Source of the DNA: QS-5-54-17 sp964489295
GTDB lineage: Bacteria; Patescibacteriota; Saccharimonadia; QS-5-54-17
Length of the DNA: 36,215 nt
NCBI GenBank assembly: GCA_964489295.1
Contig: CAZAXT010000007.1
Location: 1 to 36,215 of the forward strand
Direction of reading: 5' to 3'
In this document: piece by piece, positions 31,110 through 36,215 of the stretch
Layout of the letters: the number at the start of each line of letters is the position of its first letter
Numbering within the stretch: the stretch's first letter is position 1
Translations under genes and position numbers: made by a program
Notes under the pieces: generated by a model
What the model saw: the letters and a program-made list of their open reading frames with translations, nothing else
The model's database searches: none
Told to the model about the DNA's origin: nothing

Positions 31110-32363
31110 TTACCACTGAAACGATTTCTTACCCACGACTATGGTGTCGCCGGAGGTTGCCTGTTGGCGATCCAGTTCCCGATCAATGCCTTTTTTACGC
31201 AGGATGTCGCGGAAGCGCTGAGCGGCTTCATCATTAGAAAAGTCGGTGCGCTCGGCAAATCGTTTTATTTTCTCACCATGAATGATGTATTGACCTTCCT
31301 GTTCTTCCACCCACCAGGCATCCGGATCATCGGCCAGGGTGATTGTCGGTATGTCAGTTTCCGCGTCTTCTTCCCGCACATCCGGAGCGGACTGCACGAG
31401 TTCGAGGGTATCGTTGAGCAACGTTTCTATACCTTCATGGGCAACACTGGAGATCGGATACACCGGTTCCACTCCCGCTTCATTTAATAATTCCGTTTGG
31501 GCGGTCAGCGTATCCGCGTCAATGGCGTCGATACGCGTTAACACGACCAGGTGTGGTTTGGCAGTAAGATCTATGGTGTAGGAAGCCAGCTCCCCTTGCA
31601 GGGTACGGTAATCCGCCACCACATCCTCGGACACGCTGTCGACCAGATACAGCAAAGTTTTGGTCCGTTCTATATGACGTAGAAAATCATCGCCGAGTCC
31701 TTTGCCGTGGCTGGCGCCGCTGATGAGCCCAGGTATATCGGCGAACACCAAAGAAGTCTCGTGTACGTCCGCCACACCCAGATTGGGCTCAAGGGTGGTA
31801 AAGGGGTAATCAGCAATGGCCGGTTTGGCATTACTGATCACGGAAAGCAGTGTCGATTTGCCGGCATTCGGCAACCCGACGAGCCCGACATCCGCGACCG
31901 TTTTCAATTCGAACCGGAGCGTCTTCTCTTCCCCGGATTCACCGAGTTCTGCCATGCGCGGCGCCTGGCGGGTCGAGCTGGTAAAGTGCGCGTTCCCAAA
32001 TCCGCCCGTACCGCCCTTGGCGATCACAGCGGTTTGACCTGGTTCATCCAAATCGGCCACGACTGAGTTGCCTTCATAAACCACAGTTCCTACTGGGACG
32101 GTCACCTCGAGATCTTCGCCCGACTTCCCGCGGCCTTTGTTGGTTTTGCCTGTCTCGCCATTTTGAGCGGTAATAGTTTTCTCATGCCGGAATCGTGAGA
32201 GCGTGTGGGTGTTGGTTTCAGCACGAGCGATAACATCGCCGCCGTTGCCGCCATCCCCGCCATCGGGACCACCCTTGGCCACGTATTTTTCTCTCCGGAA
32301 ACCGGTGGCACCATCGCCGCCCTTTCCGGCTTTCACTCGGACGTCGACTGCATCAACAAACAT
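31110..32363 (-). CDS. obg: Obg-family GTPase
   Basis: 417 residues. The Gly-rich Obg fold spans 1-158 (KAGKGGDGATGFRREKYVAKGG). The G domain follows with G1 GLPNAGKST, G2 DYPFTTLEP, G3 DIPGLI and a G4 that reads TRID instead of the usual NKxD/TKxD. The C-terminal OCT domain is WWVEEQEGQYIIHGEKIKRF. Obg assists 50S assembly and couples it to nutrient state. The Lys-to-Arg change in G4 could alter guanine binding. TATACT lies 11 nt before ATG 32363, and no Shine-Dalgarno fits, suggesting a leaderless or very short leader. Confidence 0.96.
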   Translation of the reverse strand: MFVDAVDVRVKAGKGGDGATGFRREKYVAKGGPDGGDGGNGGDVIARAETNTHTLSRFRHEKTITAQNGETGKTNKGRGKSGEDLEVTVPVGTVVYEGNSVVADLDEPGQTAVIAKGGTGGFGNAHFTSSTRQAPRMAELGESGEEKTLRFELKTVADVGLVGLPNAGKSTLLSVISNAKPAIADYPFTTLEPNLGVADVHETSLVFADIPGLISGASHGKGLGDDFLRHIERTKTLLYLVDSVSEDVVADYRTLQGELASYTIDLTAKPHLVVLTRIDAIDADTLTAQTELLNEAGVEPVYPISSVAHEGIETLLNDTLELVQSAPDVREEDAETDIPTITLADDPDAWWVEEQEGQYIIHGEKIKRFAERTDFSNDEAAQRFRDILRKKGIDRELDRQQATSGDTIVVGKKSFQW

Positions 32364-32374
32364 AAACTGTCTTT

Positions 32375-32380
32375 AGTATA
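32375..32380 (-). promoter_or_regulatory. -10 box of a leaderless or short-leader obg mRNA
   Basis: TGCTATACT on the minus strand is an extended-type -10 (TATACT at 32375-32380) 11 nt before ATG 32363. The start site would fall within about 4 nt of the ATG. No ribosome-binding site lies between. Confidence 0.45.
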
Positions 32381-32420
32381 GCAAGGACAGGTATGTATGT
32401 CTGTGTTACGTAAATCGAAT

Positions 32421-33497
32421 TTACTGGGAAATGTAGGTGTATTTACTAGCCGGGATCCAGTCGGAAACACCGACATTACCCCATCCGGCAACACCGTTCA
32501 TGTCCGAGATTTTGATTTTACTGCCATCGTCGCTAACTTCCTCTACGATTGCCACGTGACCCACGCCGTAGGCCATCCAGTCGTTCTGGGCGATCGCACC
32601 CGGCTTCGGAGTTTGAGATACGTTCCATCCACTTTCCGCGGCTCGGTCATCCCAGGTCGTAGCGTTACCCCAGTTGCTCGGTATATCAATTTGGTTCGCA
32701 ACGTACCATGTGCAATATCCATAGGCATATCCGTTGCCCGCGTATTGCGGCGAGAAACTACTTGCGATATAGCTGTTCACTGAAGCAGGATCAGGCGAAT
32801 AGGACGGTCGCTCAGACTCGGGTAACACACCGTCGGGGATAATAACATCCTTTCCTGCTGGCAACCCGCCGACTTCGGCATCGTTAATGCTGACGATCTG
32901 GCGAGCATTGGATTGGTAGGTATCGGCCAGCTTCTCCGGCGTATCACCGGAGGCAACCGTGTGCAGCACGCCATCGACCGGTAGGATGGTCAATGTGTCT
33001 CCCGCTTGCACCGTTTCCTGTTCGGTCAAATCGTTCGCCCATCGCACCGTCTTAGTCGTCACATTGAATTCCTTAGCAATCGAGGAAACGCTGTCCCCTT
33101 CTTTGACGGTATATTTTGTGATGTCATCACGTGAGATTGACTCCGTGGAGACGGTACTGACTTTGGATAGCTGGTCGGCGTTGGCGGCCATGAGCCGTTG
33201 TTGCTGGTTCAAGCTTTCCGTGTCCGACGTTACCTGTTGGGCCAGCGCCGGACTGACGCCATCGGCAACATTGGCAGCCACGTAAGCGGAAGTGGTTTCA
33301 CTGGTCGTTTGCGACTGGGAAGCCTTGATGATCCGGGAGGCATTCTGCTCGGTATAATCGGTCATCTGGCCGCTGAGCGTAACCGCGGAAAATATCATAA
33401 CTACCACTACGCCGTGTATAGCGTAGGGGCGTATATGCTTCAAATTCTGGATTGCGTGAACTACGTTCGAAAACTGGTATGAGATACGATTACCCAT
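32421..33497 (-). CDS. LysM-CHAP peptidoglycan hydrolase
   Basis: About 358 residues from ATG 33497; a TTG at 33542 would add 15 residues but sits too close to its GGGGAG. One membrane helix or uncleaved signal (AIHGVVVVMIFSAVTL) is followed by a helical linker, two LysM domains (YTVKEGDSVSSIAKEFNV and LHTVASGDTPEKLADTYQ), and a C-terminal CHAP domain with catalytic Cys in YGYCTWYVANQ and His in GVGHVAIVEEV. CHAP enzymes cut peptide bonds or amide links in peptidoglycan, and LysM anchors them to glycan. It probably acts in cell separation or wall remodelling. A long leader with possible structure precedes it. Confidence 0.92.
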   Translation of the reverse strand: MGNRISYQFSNVVHAIQNLKHIRPYAIHGVVVVMIFSAVTLSGQMTDYTEQNASRIIKASQSQTTSETTSAYVAANVADGVSPALAQQVTSDTESLNQQQRLMAANADQLSKVSTVSTESISRDDITKYTVKEGDSVSSIAKEFNVTTKTVRWANDLTEQETVQAGDTLTILPVDGVLHTVASGDTPEKLADTYQSNARQIVSINDAEVGGLPAGKDVIIPDGVLPESERPSYSPDPASVNSYIASSFSPQYAGNGYAYGYCTWYVANQIDIPSNWGNATTWDDRAAESGWNVSQTPKPGAIAQNDWMAYGVGHVAIVEEVSDDGSKIKISDMNGVAGWGNVGVSDWIPASKYTYISQ

Positions 33498-33634
33498 GGT
33501 AAACGCGTACCGTGCCTGTTTAATACTAATAGTTGTCTCCAATCTCCCCTATTACTAGAGGAGCCACACCAAATGTGCTCATATTCTCACCTCGACCATT
33601 ATTTTAGTACCGGTGAAACACGTTTTGGTGGCCA

Positions 33635-33712
33635 ATCGCACCCCTGTCGCTCTCCCTGTTAGCAGATGCGATATGACGCCCCTAAGCGTACCAAGGAAAC
33701 GACCCGGCGTCA
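33635..33712 (-). other. Possible structured leader before the CHAP gene
   Basis: Two adjacent inverted repeats, 33635-33640 with 33667-33672 (ATCGCA/TGCGAT) and 33674-33680 with 33706-33712 (7 bp), are separated by one or two nt. They lie in the 295-nt gap between the mltG stop and the CHAP start and could form consecutive stem-loops in the CHAP transcript. No known riboswitch core was recognised. The rest of the gap holds nothing I can support. Confidence 0.3.
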
Positions 33713-33792
33713 ATACGTTTTCATTTCCTCCATCAAGCGTTAAATTCATGATTTTCAGGGGTTGTTATTTGACATAAGAATTTTTTTATTAT

Positions 33793-34785
33793 TTAAGATC
33801 CCGAAACCCCGTGTTCTTCGATGTACGTCCGGTGTTGACGCCGGGTCTTGGAGAATCGCGTTACCCCATCTTCGCCCGTTACGAAATACCGGTACTCCGT
33901 GTCCGCCGGGTCGGCAACGGCTTCCATGGCCCCCTGGGTCATAGTAGCGATCGGCCCCGGTGGCAAACCAGTATTTTGATAGGTGTTGTACGGAGAGTCT
34001 ACTTCAGGTGACGGCTCTACGTCGAGCTCGCGTGCCGCGTACAGAAACGTCGGGTCGGCTTCCAGGGGTTGATTATCCTCGAGCCGGCTCAGGAACACTT
34101 GAGCGACTTTGGCACGTTGTTCCGGCCGTGCTACTTCTTTTTGGACGATAGAAGACAGCGTCAACCCTTCATGAACCGACAGCCCTTGTGCCCGCCACTG
34201 GTTCCGCAGGTGTGGCGTTACATGTTGCTCGGTGTTGTTGAGTATCATGCGCACTATATCCGTTGCCCGGGCGTTGGCAGCAACATGGTACGTATCCGGA
34301 TACAGGTACCCCTCCATACTCATGTCTTCGGGTTTGAAGTTCATGATACCGATGTTGTAGTCCCGGTTGAGCGCTGCTTGTATATCATCCCTTTCAAGCC
34401 CGTTTTCCCGCAAAATAGAAACGATCTCTTCCAAACTGGCACCGCTGGGTATGCGCACTACTTTGTTTTGGACCCGACCGTCGGTTAATATATCCAGCAC
34501 CTGAGAAACGGTTTGGCCCGGTTCAAACCGGTAAAATCCGGACTTAATGTTCGCGGTTTGGCCACGAAACCGGGTATAGAAATAAAACACCGTAGCATCA
34601 CGGACTACTCCTGCCTCCTCTAGGGTACCCGCGACGTGCCCCGCCGTGGCACCGTCTTCGATCGTGGCGTAGCTGGCCGTTTGTTCGGATGAAACCGGCT
34701 GCAGTTGACGATGCACCCACCACGCACCGAGTGCGACACCCAGGACGACCACTGTTATGAATATGATGATAAGCGTTTTTTTCAT
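33793..34785 (-). CDS. mltG: Endolytic murein transglycosylase MltG
   Basis: 330 residues. One N-terminal membrane helix (LIIIFITVVVLGVALGAWW), then a LysM-like region and the YceG/MltG catalytic domain: SMEGYLYPDTY, LTLSSIVQKEV (catalytic Glu) and SPYNTYQNTGLPPGPI. MltG cuts nascent glycan strands and so sets their length. The start ATG overlaps the ruvX stop by 4 nt (ATGA). The ruvX-mltG order is widespread in bacteria. Confidence 0.95.
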   Translation of the reverse strand: MKKTLIIIFITVVVLGVALGAWWVHRQLQPVSSEQTASYATIEDGATAGHVAGTLEEAGVVRDATVFYFYTRFRGQTANIKSGFYRFEPGQTVSQVLDILTDGRVQNKVVRIPSGASLEEIVSILRENGLERDDIQAALNRDYNIGIMNFKPEDMSMEGYLYPDTYHVAANARATDIVRMILNNTEQHVTPHLRNQWRAQGLSVHEGLTLSSIVQKEVARPEQRAKVAQVFLSRLEDNQPLEADPTFLYAARELDVEPSPEVDSPYNTYQNTGLPPGPIATMTQGAMEAVADPADTEYRYFVTGEDGVTRFSKTRRQHRTYIEEHGVSGS

Positions 34786-35168
34786 ACGGATTGTAAATAG
34801 TCTTTCAGGATACGCGTAGCCGCTAAGCTATCGGTGTCGGCTTTGGGGTACTGTTGTCTCAGGTCATCGATATAACGAGACGTGAGCGTTTCATCCTGCA
34901 GCATTACGGGGCATTGTAGCGCGTCTTCCAGTTCGGCCACAAACGCACGGACTTCCCGGCTTTGCTCGGTTTCTTCCCCTTCCATATTCCGGGGCAGACC
35001 CACTACGACGCTTGTGACCTGCTGTTCATCAATTATCTCCCGGATGCGCATGAAAATATCTTCGGTATGCGGCAGTGTCACCAGCGGTTGGGGAAGGCGG
35101 GCATGCGTGTCCGCCCGGGCGCAGCCGACTCGCTTTTTGCCCCAGTCAATCGCCAGTATCGTTGCCAT
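34782..35168 (-). CDS. ruvX: RuvX/YqgF-family nuclease
   Basis: 128 residues with an RNase-H-like fold. The landmarks are ILAIDWGKKRVGCA (first catalytic Asp), VVVGLPRNMEGEE, and DETLTSRYID followed by the C-terminal DSLAATRILKDYL with the last acidic residue. The family takes part in 16S rRNA 5' maturation and was earlier proposed as a Holliday-junction resolvase. It overlaps the upstream baseplate-J-like gene by 23 nt and mltG by 4 nt. Confidence 0.93.
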   Translation of the reverse strand: MATILAIDWGKKRVGCARADTHARLPQPLVTLPHTEDIFMRIREIIDEQQVTSVVVGLPRNMEGEETEQSREVRAFVAELEDALQCPVMLQDETLTSRYIDDLRQQYPKADTDSLAATRILKDYLQSV

Positions 35169-36215
35169 CGGGGTCAGCGACTTCGAATACGACTTCTATT
35201 TTGCCATGTTCCTCCGGAACGCTGGTCGCCCATAATGGAGAGAGATTAACTTCAGCGGTCGTAACGTTGGGCTTTGCTTCTATGAGTTCGATGGTTTCAC
35301 CGTATGACATGCCGGCTATCTCATTTTTCAGCTCGTCGGTAGGGATGTCCGGCCCGAGCACTCCGTTCGCCCGGAGGAAATATGACATGGTTCCATCCTG
35401 ATTGCGCTCTATTTCGATCTCTTCCAGCCCGTTGTCGATGACGCCCAGCTCCTGACCGTTGTCCACCTGTTGTTGGTAGAGATGCTCAAGCAGGATTTCC
35501 ATGTCTTCCTGGGGGGTGCCGAGTAACGTATACGTAACTTGCAGGATCAAACGGGCATCTCCCTCAACTTCCTCGCCTTGAGGCGGCTCACTGGTAACTT
35601 CCGTCACGTTCGCACGGAACGACGCATCGATGATGTATTGGCCATCCCCGAATTGATTGCGAAGCGTACTTCTGACGGACTCACGTTCCTGCTCAAGCAA
35701 TTGTTGGCGGGTGTTTTCGATGTCACTTTGCGTAACTGCGGGAACTTCTTCGGAGCTGCCGCCAGTCATTTGCTCGTTATTTTGCCCATTTACCCCGTTT
35801 GAACCGGAGGGAAAATCTGCAACCGTAAACGATGTCGGACTGATGTTATATTCATTGCCGATCTCATTCGCAATCACTGATACGGTAACTTGAGACGGTT
35901 CACATGAACCTTGGCTTATTGACGCCGGATCAATATCAAAGGCTACGTCGTTACGAAATACATATCCACCTTGTGATGTTATCGGGGCTCCTTGCTCCAC
36001 CGTAGTCGTGGTTTCGGTCTCATAGCAGTTGTTCGTAATCGTGATTTCTCCGGTCGCCTTCTCCCCGGTCGTGGTAGTACCTGTCGGCTCGAACGTCGTG
36101 CTTAGCGTCCGGCCTTCCTGGTGCAGCGTCGCGGCCAGCATTTGCTCTTCCGGGTTGGACTCTTCCGCTTCCGGATCGAACGTAATGTCCGACTCAGCAC
36201 TCACATCTTGGGTTA
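35146..36215 (-). CDS. Baseplate-J-like surface protein, C-terminal part
   Basis: The frame is open at the window edge, so the N-terminus lies outside; about 355 residues are seen. TATGEITITNN-like phrases (EKATGEITITNNC), GGYVFRNDVAFDI, VTVSVIANEIGNEYNISPTSFTV and the Gly-Ser loop resemble the baseplate J / gp47 family proteins often annotated in Patescibacteria. A helical stretch (SDIENTRQQLLEQERESVRSTL) and a beta-rich end follow. In phages this fold builds tail baseplates, but no other tail genes are nearby. A surface-exposed structural role is therefore more likely than a contractile injection system. ruvX starts inside its end. Confidence 0.6.
   Translation of the reverse strand, partial: TQDVSAESDITFDPEAEESNPEEQMLAATLHQEGRTLSTTFEPTGTTTTGEKATGEITITNNCYETETTTTVEQGAPITSQGGYVFRNDVAFDIDPASISQGSCEPSQVTVSVIANEIGNEYNISPTSFTVADFPSGSNGVNGQNNEQMTGGSSEEVPAVTQSDIENTRQQLLEQERESVRSTLRNQFGDGQYIIDASFRANVTEVTSEPPQGEEVEGDARLILQVTYTLLGTPQEDMEILLEHLYQQQVDNGQELGVIDNGLEEIEIERNQDGTMSYFLRANGVLGPDIPTDELKNEIAGMSYGETIELIEAKPNVTTAEVNLSPLWATSVPEEHGKIEVVFEVADPDGNDTGD

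Noticed and set aside
33543..33792. Cyclic-di-AMP (ydaO) riboswitch before the CHAP gene
   Set aside because: Only an isolated GCTAAC word fits; the GGGGAACC and GGGGTGAAT-type blocks are missing.
1..36215. CRISPR arrays, insertion sequences, rRNA genes, prophage
   Set aside because: No regularly spaced long repeats, transposase or integrase motifs, rRNA sequence or phage structural gene cluster was seen.

Overview
The window reads as a chromosomal segment of a streamlined bacterium with short intergenic gaps, most probably a member of the Patescibacteria (Candidate Phyla Radiation). The clues are compact housekeeping enzymes (a 473-residue UvrC, a MurF-like ligase without its usual N-terminal domain), a membrane-anchored extracellular solute-binding protein next to secG, a baseplate-J-like surface protein, rpsP and khpA followed by trmD without rimM, and isolated tRNA genes scattered between operons. 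A Saccharibacteria-like lineage is possible, but I cannot place it without searches. Genes end with TAA, TAG and TGA, so the standard code is in use. All ten tRNA genes encode their 3' CCA. No rRNA, insertion sequence, prophage or CRISPR array was seen.

Layout. At 1-1700: tRNA-Gln with its terminator, an acylphosphatase, and a convergent PAP2 phosphatase / DgkA-type lipid kinase pair. At 1760-2540: a nickel superoxide dismutase operon (sodN plus its maturation peptidase). At 2580-6540: an information-processing block on the minus strand (rpmF, nusB, a NUDIX hydrolase, rnc; then rpsP and khpA from a strong promoter; then trmD). At 6670-13670: a small LysM lipoprotein, leuS, a C39-like cysteine peptidase, a MurF-like ligase, tRNA-Ala and ligA. 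At 13630-15860: a membrane protein, htpX and lemA. At 15990-18000: tRNA-Cys and tRNA-Leu, a cobalamin riboswitch with its terminator controlling a DUF4430 protein and a membrane transporter-like protein, then tRNA-Gly and tRNA-Phe. At 18100-20670: a membrane histidine kinase with a receiver-only regulator, convergent with a WhiB-like iron-sulfur protein placed directly behind tRNA-Val. At 20900-25350: an FAD-linked oxidase flanked by two near-identical tRNA-Leu genes, an oligopeptide-binding protein, secG and a YvlD-like protein. At 25360-30910: uvrC, an unknown gene, uvrA and a 2H phosphoesterase. At 31030-36215: tRNA-Ala, obg, a LysM/CHAP hydrolase, mltG, ruvX and the end of a baseplate-J-like gene.

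Most notable: (1) a WhiB-family protein, a family otherwise almost confined to Actinobacteria and their phages; (2) a B12 riboswitch-controlled putative uptake operon; (3) a NiSOD whose nickel hook has Met in place of the conserved Pro; (4) -10 boxes placed 6-11 nt before the ATG of five genes, implying leaderless mRNAs; (5) 7-bp-phased AGTAT/ATACT arrays directly upstream of several tRNA genes; (6) a short dispersed repeat downstream of two tRNA-Leu genes. All functional statements come from motif reading by eye; no search was run.
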